Shown here: in pieces, positions 1 through 9,535 of the stretch
Layout of the letters: each line of letters begins with the position of its first letter
How positions within the stretch are numbered: position 1 is the stretch's first letter
Source: Bretschneidera sinensis
Taxonomy: Eukaryota; Streptophyta; Magnoliopsida; Brassicales; Akaniaceae
NCBI GenBank assembly: GCA_023935145.1
Contig: CM043699.1
Coordinates: 71,023,638 to 71,087,637 of the forward strand
Length of the DNA: 64,000 nt
Reading direction: 5' to 3'
Program-made: the position numbers and the translations under genes
The notes under the pieces: generated by a model
Database searches by the model: none
What the model saw: the letters and a program-made list of their open reading frames with translations, nothing else
Told to the model about the DNA's origin: nothing

Positions 1-1881
1 GGACATTTATCCTCCTCTTGATAATGACCAAGTCCTTTAAAAACTTGGCATATGATGGCACTTGATGGATGGCATCCAAAAATGGGATATTGATTTGGAC
101 TTGCTTGAATACCTCCAGGATTTCCTTATACTTCCCTCCTTTCTTCAGCGCCTGTAGTCTCTCGGGGTAAGGCGCTCTAGGTACAAACGACCTAGGAGGG
201 TCCTTCTCAGTAGGTGTGGCTGTAGATGGCTCAGCATCTCTCTTCTCTGTATTGCCACTCCCTTGCCCTTTCTGCATTGCAGGGCTCTCTTCCACTCGAT
301 TGTCCACTTGTCTCCCAGACCTCAGTGTGACAATCGACTGTACTTGTTCCTCCCCGTGCGTAGGAGTTGATAAACTCTCAACCATAAATTATCCTTTCAG
401 GTTGGGCATGGATTGACTGGGGAACTTTCCTTTCTCTCTCTCACCCAAGTGACTTGTAATTTTCCCTATTTGACTCTCCAGCTTGGCAATTGCTTGGGTG
501 TTTACCACTGTTGCACTCCTCACATCACTTATATTTTGGCTAGTCGCCTTCATGAACTCCTTAAGGGTGTCCTCTAGCGACTGTGAAACTGGTGCTGGTG
601 TTTGAGTGGGTGCTTAGTAAGCAGGTGAAGGTGCTAGATGGGAAGAACGACCATGATTTGGAATTTGTGGGGCAAATCTAGAAGGATATTGATTTTGAGC
701 ATGATGAGGGGCTTCTCCCTGATTCATTGGTTGGTTCTGCCTCCATGAAAAATTTGGGTGGTTCCGCTACCCTAGATTGTACGTCTCGAAGTACGATCAA
801 TTTGACTGCCTTTGAAAGTCATTGAAAGCATTTACTTGTTCCATAGGATACTCGGCACAAGCCGGCATTGATGGTCAATTCTGTGCTAGATGCATGGGAC
901 TAGCACAGATGGAACAACTTTTAACATTGAATGTGTTGGCAGAATTGATGGATTGGCTCACAGTGAGAGCGTCAATCTTCTTGGTGAGGGCATCTAACTT
1001 TATCCTCAAGTCAGCATCCTCCCTGACCTCATAGATGCCTCCCCTCTTAGGAGCACGAATGGACTTATCTCGACAGCTTGAAAAATCCCACTGCTGCAAG
1101 TTGTCGGACAACTTATCCAACGCCATGTATGCTTCGTCTCCTGTCAGACTCAAGAATGCCCTCCCATTCATAGACTCGATCATGCTACGGTTGGGTTGAG
1201 TCAACTCTTGGTAGAAGAATTGAACGAGTCTCCACTTCTCATATCCATGTGGAGGGCATCTGATCAATAACTCTTTAAAGCGCTCCCAGCTCTCAGAGAA
1301 CTTCTCATCCTCATCCTGAGTGAAAGAGCTAATCTCCTTTCGGCACTCATTCACTCTAGACATTGGGAAAAACTTATGATAAAATTTGCTCAGCAGGTTT
1401 TCCCAAGATGTAATAGACCCGAACGTGTTGGAATCCAACCACGCCCTAGCTCTATCATGAAGAGAAAAAGGGAAGAGTCGAAGATGGACTGACTCCTCAG
1501 AGAAGTTCTGGAATTTAAATGTGGCACAAACGTCTTTGAACTTCTTCACATGGCTATAAGGATTTTCAAGATCTAAGCCATGGAATGAGGGTAAGAGTTG
1601 GATAACATGTGGCTTCAGGTCAAAGTGTGTGGCATTGGTTGGTGGCAACACTATGCAAGAGGATGAGTTAGCCGCAATTGGTGCGAACAAATCCCTAAGG
1701 GATGTAGTGGAGTCCACACGTTCCAAGCTCTAGGTTGCTCTACATGTTTGAGATGATTATGATTCTCTCCCATCTCAACAGTTTCTCTCTCAACTAGTAC
1801 TCTTTTCAGTCTCCTAAGAGTCTTTTCTAAGTCAGGATCTAAATATGTCAAATCTAAGTTCAAGGATCTCCGACCAAGCAT
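1..1881 (-). pseudogene. gag: Athila gag (A0), with start of the gag-protease linker
   Basis: Gag is the structural protein that packages element RNA into cytoplasmic particles. The start chosen is at 1881 (MLGRR...), 157 bases after the primer site. The frame shifts near 1700 and continues as an open stretch at 1726-875. That stretch holds a retrotransposon capsid domain (motifs FPFSLHDRARAWL, SWENLLSKFYHKFFP, ERFKELL) and the first part of a zinc knuckle (CSICASPMHLAQNC). Further toward position 1 come a proline-rich part and the IPFLDAIHQVPSYAKFLKDL-type segment that precedes protease in Athila. The frameshift and several stops make it non-functional. Family call secure; exact start less so. 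Confidence 0.85.
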
Positions 1882-2037
1882 ACACCAACAAAAAACAATG
1901 AGATACTAATCAGTAGAAACAACAGAATAAAGCAAATACACAACTCACAAATTTTTTTTTTTTAATAAAAAATTGCTAACTAACTAGTAGAAAAATAAAA
2001 TCAATTCAGACCAAAAATTTTCACAAACCAAACAATT

Positions 2038-2054
2038 CCCCGGCAACGGTGCCA
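2038..2054 (-). promoter_or_regulatory. Primer-binding site (tRNA-Asp), A0
   Basis: On the minus strand this reads TGGCACCGTTGCCGGGG. That is the complement of the 3' end of plant tRNA-Asp(GUC) with one mismatch. It lies 6 bases inside the LTR end, where minus-strand DNA synthesis is primed. Confidence 0.9.
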
Positions 2055-2060
2055 AAAACT

Positions 2061-3417
2061 TGTTGTGAGTTTTAAATTACTCACAAGCGCACGAGTCGTT
2101 TGCAGTATAGCGTTGTGCAAGTGCGAGGTCGAATCCACAGGGAATTGCGTTGTGAAAGTATATTTTCAATCTAAACTAACTCTATCTTAACCTAGTTCCG
2201 AATTTCAGATAAAAATTTGCAAAAGAAATTAAAATTAAACTAAATTGATTTTTAAAAACTAATAATTAAAACACTAAGGTTTCCAAATCCACCCCACCGA
2301 AGTTAAGCATATATGTTCTAAAAATATAGCCTATCAAAACATTCCATGAATCCAACTATAAGACAAAAAACAAAGAATATCCCAACTAAACCAAAAGCAT
2401 CCCATGTATCCGCTCTCGACAAATCACAAAGGAAATCCAATTTAATCGAAAAGCATTCAATGTATCCATCAGATGAAACACAAGGAATATCCAACAGACA
2501 ATTTAAACTCAATCAATTATAAGATTAACTCAAATAATTGACAGAACATTTATACTAAAAATTGTCAGATTTGTACAAGCAAATCTGAACTACTACGCCA
2601 AACAACGGCGGGGCTTCATCTTCAACCTTAGCTGACGAGTCTATGAAAGTGCTAAACATTTAAACTAAAACAACTAAATGTAAAGAAATAAATAAATAAC
2701 TTTACATGGGAGAAATTCCACTCGTTGACGGGGCTTCCCCTCATGGTGACAAAGCCTTCGAGATCCACCAGAATGCTAGCGGATGTCCACCGGTAAACAC
2801 CAAAGTGGCTCAGGAATTGTACATTAAAGATGAAGTGAAGAAGGGCTTATATAGGGAAATATCACAAGTGCAATATGCTTCCAATCCGGTGTGGGATACT
2901 GCAGATTCCAGTTTTTGCTCTTTGACCTTTGTCTACTAAAACTGCCATAACTTTCTCTAGAAAAATCATTTTATTGATCCATAAAATTCTTCAAAAAACA
3001 GACATCGGCACCTTTATAAGCATATATGGCTCATCTCATGGTTTTTCCTGAATCAATACAGTTAAATCCTCAAAAATGGCTGATCTGTCACGCTGAAATC
3101 ATGCACAGCCTGACCTTTGTATACTAAAACTGCCATAACTTTCTCTAGAAAATTCATTTTATTGATCCGTAAAATTCTCCAGAAAATAGATATCCGGATC
3201 TTTCCAAGCATATATGGCTCATCTTCTGTTTCTTCCTAAATCAATACAGTTTAATCCTAAATAATGGCTGATCTACACGAGCAATTCTGGCAATTTAGTG
3301 AAACTTTTTTCCAAGCTTGTAAACCTGTAAAACAATGAAAACAACTCAAATTAACAAATTCCTAAGCTAACAAATGTAAATTAAAGGGACCAAATATGCA
3401 ATATTTGACACTCATCA
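2061..3417 (-). repeat. 5' LTR of A0 (family A)
   Basis: 1357-bp LTR. On the minus strand it starts TGATGAGTGTCAAATATTGC and ends ACTCACAACA, next to the primer site. U3 contains a tandem duplication of about 188 bp (2923-3110 and 3111-3298). The promoter lies at 2847-2897. R/U5 holds the degenerate 54-bp repeats and the short inverted repeat also seen in family B LTRs. It has no GCGATCGATCGC array. Confidence 0.85.
2847..2897 (-). promoter_or_regulatory. LTR promoter A0: snRNA-type upstream element plus TATA
   Basis: On the minus strand ATCCCACACCG (2897-2887) is a one-mismatch match to the plant snRNA upstream sequence element RTCCCACATCG. TATATAA lies at 2853-2847. The gap between them is 33 bp. 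Confidence 0.7.
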
Positions 3418-3683
3418 ATAAGCTCCTTCCAGGGAGCCCTGCAACTGCTAGATAACCCCACTGCTGTCGTCCAGCTTTCGCTAGCACCAGGTTAGCTTGT
3501 CGCTTATGTCCAAGCAGTAGTGCGACAACAATTCATTCACCATTCATGACTGAAGTAAAAAGTAGAGGAATAAGTTAACCTACTGTGAAGCAGAAGAAAT
3601 TCAAAGAAAAAGTTTAAAGAAAAATCCAGCTAAAGGTAAAAACGCTAACTTGGGGGGCCAAGACCTCGACCCCGAAGCAGAGG
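3418..3683 (-). other. Segment S, copy 1
   Basis: This short stretch lies between the divergent LTRs of A0 and A1. From about 3431 to 3683 it matches 14511-14758, with scattered differences and a short indel near 3610. It is interrupted at 3683 by the A1 LTR, exactly where copy 2 continues. I see no coding frame of its own here; copy 2 suggests the minus strand is the sense strand of an old element. Confidence 0.6.
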
Positions 3684-5135
3684 TGATGAATGCCAAATAT
3701 TGCATATTTTGGCCTCTTAATTTAATTTTTTAGCTTAGGAATTTATTACTTTGATTTGTTTTTTTCGTTGTTTTACAGGTACAAGCACTTGGAAAGGAGT
3801 TTCACTAAATTGTCAGAATTTTCCATGTAGATCAGTCATTTTTTGCAGATTAAACTGTATTGATTCAGGAAGAACTAGGAGATGAGCTATATATTCTTGG
3901 AAAGATCATGATGTCTATTTTCTGAGAAATTTTACAGCTCATAAATATGATTTTTCTAGAGAAAGTTATGGCAGTTTTAGTAGACAAAGGTCAGGCTGTG
4001 CGTGATTTCACCGTGGCAGAAGTGATTTTTGCGGATTAAACTGTAATGATTTAGGAAAAACCAAGAGATGAGCCATATATATTTGGAAAGATCCGGATGT
4101 CTATTTTCTAGGGAATTTTACAGCTTATAAATATGATTTTTCTAGAGAAAGTTATGGTAGTTTTAGTAGGCAAAGGTCAGGCTGTGCGGGATTTCAGCAT
4201 GGGCATAAGTTTTGAAGGGCATGTGAAGACTTAAATCCCATATCCCACATCGGTTGGAAACACATTCTATATCCCACATCCCACATCGGATTGGAAACAC
4301 ATTTCACTCATAGAGTTCCCCTATAAAAGCCCAATTTCACTTCATCAAAAAGGGGTGCAATCCGGGGGGCTTCTGCAAGCAATCTGGGGGATCTCCAAGG
4401 CTTTGCTACCAAGGGGGGAAAGCGCCGCACAACAGCTGCGAGTGGAATTTCTCTATCCATATATAGTTAATTTTAATTTATTTATTTTGAGTTTAAAGTT
4501 TTTATGTTTCGCACTTTAATTGTGAAATTTAGTTTCATAATCATGAGAGGCTAAAATTTTCATCTAAGGTTGAAGATGAAGCCTCGCCATTGTTTGACAT
4601 AATATTTTCATACAGGTTCGTACTATTATGATATTTTTAGTATTAATATTATGTTTCAATTGTTTGAGTAAATTCTTATGATTGATTGTGTTTAAATTAT
4701 TCAAATTGGATATTCCTTGTGTTTCATCTACCGGATACAGTGGATCATCCAAAGTAAATTGGATATCCATTGGGATTCTAAAGGGATACATTGGATGATT
4801 TGATTGAATTAGGGTATTCACTGTGATTTGTATAATGATGGGTTCATGGAATTATTTGATAGATTACTTTTATATAGAACATGAAAATATATGCTTTACT
4901 TTGGTGGGGTGGATTTAGAAACCTTAGTATCTTTATTATTTGTTTCAAATCAATTTAGTTTAAGTTTATATTTTTTGCAAGATATAATTCAAAAATTTGG
5001 GACTAGGTTAAAATAGGTTTAGTTTAGATAAAAATCCATTTTCTCGACTCAATTCTCTGTGGATTCGACCTCGCACTTGAACACACTATATTGCAAACGA
5101 CTTGTACGCTTGCGAGTAATTTAAAACTCACAACA
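3684..5135 (+). repeat. 5' LTR of A1 (family A)
   Basis: 1452-bp LTR starting TGATGAATGCCAAATATTGC and ending CTCACAACA. U3 carries a tandem duplication of about 186 bp: the segment ending AAAGGTCAGGCTGTGCG occurs near 3987 and again near 4173. The promoter is at 4242-4328. U5 ends with the CTGTGGATTCGACCTCGCACTTG box shared with family B. Confidence 0.9.
4242..4328 (+). promoter_or_regulatory. LTR promoter A1: doubled snRNA-type upstream element plus TATA
   Basis: ATCCCACATCG occurs at 4242-4252 and again at 4278-4288; an overlapping partial copy lies at 4271-4281. TATAAAA is at 4322-4328. The gap from the proximal copy to the TATA box is 33 bp. Confidence 0.8.
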
Positions 5136-5141
5136 AGTTTT

Positions 5142-5158
5142 TGGCGCCCTTGCCAGGG
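5142..5158 (+). promoter_or_regulatory. Primer-binding site (tRNA-Asp), A1
   Basis: TGGCGCCCTTGCCAGGG matches the tRNA-Asp complement with two mismatches. It lies six bases after the LTR end. Confidence 0.85.
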
Positions 5159-5489
5159 ATTTGTTTTCTTGATGAAAATTAAATTTTTGTCTGAACTGAT
5201 TTTATTTTTCTACTAGTTCAGTTAGCATTTTTGTTTTATTTTGGTTTTTGTAATTTTATTCTAGTTTATTTGTTTATATTTGCAATTGCCCATAAAGAAT
5301 AAGTAAATAATAAATAAATTTGCCAAATTTTTGTTGGCTCATTTTGTGAGTATTGTATTTTCTGTTTTTGTATTTATTTTATTTTATTCTATTTATTTTA
5401 TTTTTTTATTGTTATTTTTTATTTTTATTTTATTTTATTCTTTTGTTTCTGCTAGTTAGTTTATTTTATTGTTTTTTTTTGTGTGGTGT

Positions 5490-6797
5490 ATGCCTGGTCG
5501 GAGATCCCTGAACTTAGAGTTGATACCTTGAGATCCCGAAATAGAAATAACTCTTAGGAGAAATAAGAGAGCACTTGTTGAGAGACAGACGATTGAGATG
5601 GGGGACAATTTAAGGAATGCAAATCAACCGAAGAATGTGGAGCAACCTAGAGCTTGGAACGTGGACTTCACTACATCCCTTAGGGATTTGTTCGCACCCG
5701 TTGTGACTAACTCCCCTTCTTGTATAGTGTTGCCACCAACCAATGCTACCCATTTTGATCTAAAGCCACAGTCATTGGAAGACACCCTCAAGGATTTCAT
5801 GAAGATGACTGACCAGTCTATCAGTGCAGCCAATACATTCAATGTTGATAGTTGTTCAATCTGTGCTAGTCCTATGCATTTACCACAGAATTTTCAATCT
5901 ATGCCAGCTTTTGCTGAGTATCCTATGGAACAAGTGAATGCTTTCAATGACTATCGGAAGCAATCAAATGGATCTTACTCTGAGACTTACAATCCAGGGT
6001 GGCGAAACCACCCTAATTTTTCATGGAAGCGGAACCAACCGATGAATCAGGGAGGAGCCCCTCGTCATGCTCACAATCAATACCCTCTCGGATTTCCTCC
6101 ACCAGTTCCAAGTCATGGTCGCTCAGCCCATCCAGCACCATCACCCGCTTACCAAGCTCCCACTCAAGCGCCAATGTCGGTTTCATAGTCATTGGAGGAC
6201 ACCCTCAAGGATTTCATGAAGATGACCGACCAATCCATCAGCGAAGTAAGGAGTGCGACAATAGTAAACACCCAAGCGATTGCCAAGCTAGAGAGTCAAA
6301 TGGGTCAAATCGTAAGTCAAGTGGGTGAAGGAGAGAAGGGAAAGTTCCCCAGTCAACCCGTACCTAACCCGAAGGAACAGTTTACAGTTGGAAATTCATC
6401 AACTCCTACGCACAGGCAGTAGCAAGTGCAATCGATTGTCACATTGAGGTCTGGGAGACAAGTGGACAATTAAGTGGAAGAGAACCCTGCTATGCAGTAA
6501 GGGCAAGAAAGTGGCAAAAAGGAGAAGAGAGATGCTGAGCCATCTACAGCCACACCTATTATTAAGGATCTTCCTAGGTCGTTTGTACCTAAAGTGCCTT
6601 ACCCTAAGAGATTACAAGCGCCTAAGAAAGGAGGTAAGTCTGAGGACATTCTGGAGGTATGTTTTGCTCAGTTTGGAGAGGATTTGGATTTGGATAAGTT
6701 ACTTGAGCAAGCGAATGCTATTTTGGAGTCTTCTCCTCGGGAGAGCAATGAGACGGAGGAGACCGCAACACCTGAGCCCCCCCCACAAGGAACTTAA
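5490..6797 (+). pseudogene. gag: Capsid-less Athila gag remnant (A1)
   Basis: One frame runs from ATG 5490 (MPGRRSLNLE...) to 6797 with several in-frame stops, including TAG at 6186-6188 where B1 has CAG. The N-terminal part matches A0 as far as ATHFDLKP. It then jumps to SLEDTLKDFMKMTDQS, a duplicate of a downstream segment, so the whole capsid domain is missing. There follow a zinc knuckle (CSICASPMHLPQN, last Cys changed), a proline-rich stretch, a second SLEDTLKDFMKMTDQS helix, and one acidic unit (SEDILEVCFAQFGEDLDLDKLL). A run of eight C near 6778-6786 shifts the frame. The product could not form a normal Gag shell. Confidence 0.8.
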
Positions 6798-7330
6798 CCC
6801 TTTACCGAAAAATCTTAAGTATAAGTTCCTAGGTCCAGCAGATTCTTTGCCTGTGATTATAGCTTCAGATTTGGTTGATGCTCAAGAGGAGAAATTATTG
6901 GACATTTTAAGAGAGCACAAGGAAGTTATCGACTGGACTATTAAGGATATCAAGGGGATTAGCCCCTCGGTGGTGATGCATAAAATAATTTGGAGGAGAA
7001 TACCAAGCCATTGAGGGAGCCACAGAGAAGGCTTAACCCAGCTATGCAAGAGGTTGTGAGGACTGAAGTGATAAATTGTTGGATGTAGGGATCATTTATC
7101 CAATCTCTGATAGCAAGTGGGTGAGCCTAATTCATGTCGTGCCCAAACGGGCTGGATTGACAGTAGTGAAGAATAAGGACGACGAGTTGGTGCCAACTCG
7201 TGTTCACTCAGAATGAAGAGTGTGTCTAGACTACCATAAATTGAATGCTGCCGCAAGGAAGGATCATTTTCCACTCCTATTTATTGATCAGATGGTGGAG
7301 TACTTGGCTGGGCATGATTACTATTGTTGA
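6785..7330 (+). pseudogene. pol: Reverse transcriptase N-terminal stub (A1)
   Basis: Broken frames encode the pol linker (KELNPLPKNLKYKFLG) and the start of Athila reverse transcriptase (SDSKWV, then a region ending MVEYLAGHDYY). The match stops just before the first catalytic motif. The 45-bp conserved module then begins at 7331. B1, B2 and B3 stop at the same place, so the deletion predates their spread. At least two frameshifts follow 7014. Confidence 0.8.
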
Positions 7331-8146
7331 GTCTGGCTGAAGACGTTAAACTTAGCGCTCATGGGAGGCACCCCACAGCATATCCTTTATGTTTTTATTA
7401 TTTTACATATTTCTTGTTACTGTTTATTTTTAACATTTTTTGTTTTCCAGTATTACTTTCGTAATTGTTTTTCAGGGAAAACCTGTACTTCAGTTCAAGT
7501 TTGGGGGTATGCTATAAGCCATGCCAGTCCAGTTAGTTCTCCATCTCCCAAGTCAGCTCTTTCCATATTATTCACACATTGGGGACAATGTGTAATTTAA
7601 GTTTGGGGGTATGAGAGACACATTCGCACACACTTTGTCCCACTTTTTTTTTATATTATTGAAAAGATAAATGCATGCTCATGATTGTTTTGAAATTTTG
7701 GTTGATCTAAACGAATAATATGATGTGATGTCATTAGTGAGCTTAAAATCTTGAACACATGATTTGTTGACAGAGTTTTAAAATTTTGTTACTTACTTTT
7801 GGCATTTGAAAATTCACATGTTTGATCTAATCTGACACGAGCACATTAGCACAAAATAGTGTGAGGTATAACATGTGATTTTAATGTGTATGTTTCCATG
7901 ACTTAACTGAAACTGGATGACTTGTTGGATAAACATGTTGGCATAGAAAAGTATAAATAAAAATAAAATAAAAATTTTGCACAAAAAGAGAAAAATGCTC
8001 ATGATGATCATTAGTAAACTTCCACTAAGTAACTAGACCTCTTGCCTCAGTAAGAAGTGAGTGTTCACGTCAAAAGGTGGGAATTTTTCTTGGTAGTATT
8101 AAGGCCAGTTTAATTTTGTAGCCTTTTTGACTCGAGTTAGTAAGTC
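7331..8146 (+). other. A1 3' noncoding region, first part
   Basis: No coding frame is supported. It begins with the 45-bp module (7331-7375) shared by six elements in this window. Two polypurine-tract-like copies of AAGTTTGGGGGTAT follow, near 7497 and at 7599-7612. Next come the GAGTAACT..CAGTAAG..CGTCAAAAGGTGG stretch found in all B and C elements and the TTTTTGACTCGAGTTAGTAAGTC box, which B1 interrupts. Confidence 0.75.
8142..8146. repeat. Target-site duplication of B1 (AAGTC), left
   Basis: AAGTC here is repeated at 13770-13774, directly after the 3' LTR of B1. The A1 sequence reads on across the joined site exactly as in other copies. Confidence 0.95.
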
Positions 8147-8311
8147 TGTTGAGTCTTAAATATTGCATATTTTAGACCCTTAACTTATATTTGTTATGCT
8201 CTTAGTTAGTAGTATTTCACTTTATTTTACGTCTTTCTTGTGTTTTGTGTGTTTTTACAGCTTTGTGGAGAAAATGAAGCATTTCAGGAGATTTGAAGCT
8301 TCTGGAGACAT

Positions 8312-8553
8312 TGCGATCGATCGCACGAGATATGCGATCGAGCGCACCTGCGCTCGAACGCACCTGCGCTCGAACGCACCTGCCTACGAACGAGCGCATG
8401 GTCAACATCCCACATCAAAATATTTGAAGTTCAGTGCATCTGTGATCGATCGCAGAAGACATGCGATCGAGCGCACATGAGATCGTGCGCACAAGACATG
8501 CGATCTATCGTACCTGCGATCGATCGTACTACACTGCGATCGAGCGCACTAGG
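8312..8553 (+). repeat. GCGATCGATCGC/GCGATCGAGCGC array, B1 5' LTR
   Basis: Around a dozen copies of GCGATCGATCGC, GCGATCGAGCGC and one-base variants are spaced by short unrelated bases. Between 8340 and 8390 a 16-bp unit (ACCTGCGCTCGAACGC) is repeated; the 3' LTR lacks two of these units. The array ends a few bases before the upstream promoter element. Confidence 0.9.
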
Positions 8554-8559
8554 GCCAGT

Positions 8560-8610
8560 ATCCCACATCGAATCTGAAACCTGCAGTGCTCCGTGACTTC
8601 CCCTATATAA
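8560..8610 (+). promoter_or_regulatory. LTR promoter B1 (5'): snRNA-type upstream element plus TATA
   Basis: ATCCCACATCG (8560-8570) matches the plant snRNA upstream element exactly. TATATAA is at 8604-8610. The gap is 33 bp. Transcription should begin a few tens of bases further on, marking the start of R. Confidence 0.8.
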
Positions 8611-9432
8611 ACACCATTTGGCTTCATCATTCAGTGTACAATTCTTGAGCCACTTTGGTGTTTACCGGTGGACGTCCGCCAGTATTCTGGTGGATCCCGA
8701 AGGCATTGCTACCACGAGGGGAAGCGCCGCCCGTCAGCGAGCGGAATTTCTCCCATGTAAAGTTGTTTAATTATTTCTTTATATTCAGTTGTTTTAGTTT
8801 AAATGTTTAGTACTTGTTATTATAGTTTTATAATTATGAGTGGCTAGACTCTTCAGCTAAGGTTGAAGATGAAGCCCCGCCGTTGTTTGGCGTAGTAGTT
8901 CAGATTTGCTTGTACAAATCTGACAATTTTTAGTATAAATGTTCTGTCAATTATTTGAGTTAATCTTATAATTGATTGAGTTTAAATTGTCTGTTGGATT
9001 TTCTTTGTGTTTCATCTGATGGATACATTGAATGCTTTTCGATTAAATTGGATTCCCTTTGTGATTTGTTAAGAGCGGATACATTGGGTGCTTTTGGTTT
9101 AGTTGGGATATTCTTTGTTTTTTGTCTTATAGTTGGATTCATTGAATGTTTTGATAGGCTATATTTTTTGAACATGTATGCTTAACTTCGGTGGGGTGGA
9201 TTCGGAAACCTTAGTGCTTTTTATTATTAGTTTTAAAATCAACTTAGTTTAGTTTTAATTTATTTTGCAATATCATTCTAAAATTTGGAACTAGGTTAAG
9301 ATAAAGTTAGTTTAGATTAAAAAATATATTTTCACAACACAATTCCCTGTGGATTCGACCTCGCACTTGCACAACGCTATACTGCAAACGACTCGTGCGC
9401 TTGCGAGTAAATTAAAACTCACAACAAGTTTT

Positions 9433-9449
9433 TGGCGCCGTTGCCGGGG
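9433..9449 (+). promoter_or_regulatory. Primer-binding site (tRNA-Asp), B1
   Basis: TGGCGCCGTTGCCGGGG is an exact 17-base complement of the 3' end of plant tRNA-Asp(GUC). Confidence 0.95.
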
Positions 9450-9535
9450 AATTGTTTGGTTTGTGAAAATTTTTGGTCTAAAATGATTTTATTTTTCTAC
9501 TAGTTAGTTATCTTTTTTGTTAAAAAAAAAAAATC

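Larger units (their letters stand above)
1..3417 (-). mobile_element. Athila-type Ty3/gypsy element A0, 5' part
   Basis: Read on the minus strand the order is 5' LTR (3417 to 2061), primer-binding site, then gag running off the left edge. The LTR has TG...CA ends and the primer site matches tRNA-Asp, which is typical of the Athila lineage. Unlike A1 and the B elements of this window, its gag keeps the capsid domain, so it resembles the autonomous parent of that group. The sequence outside its 5' end is ATAAG (3418-3422), a possible target duplication whose partner lies outside the window. Confidence 0.85.
8147..9426 (+). repeat. 5' LTR of B1 (family B)
   Basis: 1280-bp LTR. It starts TGTTGAGTCTTAAATATTGC (other B copies have TGATGAG) and ends CTCACAACA. 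U3 carries the palindromic array (8312-8553) and the promoter (8560-8610). R/U5 carries CAGATTTG-N6-CAAATCTG (8901-8922), three degenerate 54-55-bp repeats starting at 8994, 9048 and 9103, and the CTGTGGATTCGACC box near the end. Confidence 0.93.

Noticed and set aside
8312..8553. Regular palindromic repeats resembling a CRISPR array
   Set aside because: The core is about 12 bp with spacers of only a few bases that vary in length, inside a plant LTR; there are no cas genes.
8312..8553. GATC-rich palindromes as a sign of bacterial DNA (similar to cyanobacterial GCGATCGC)
   Set aside because: The arrays sit inside LTRs bounded by target duplications and plant primer sites, so contamination is excluded.
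9433..9449. tRNA-Asp gene
   Set aside because: Only the 17-base complement of the tRNA 3' end is present, at the primer position; there is no cloverleaf.
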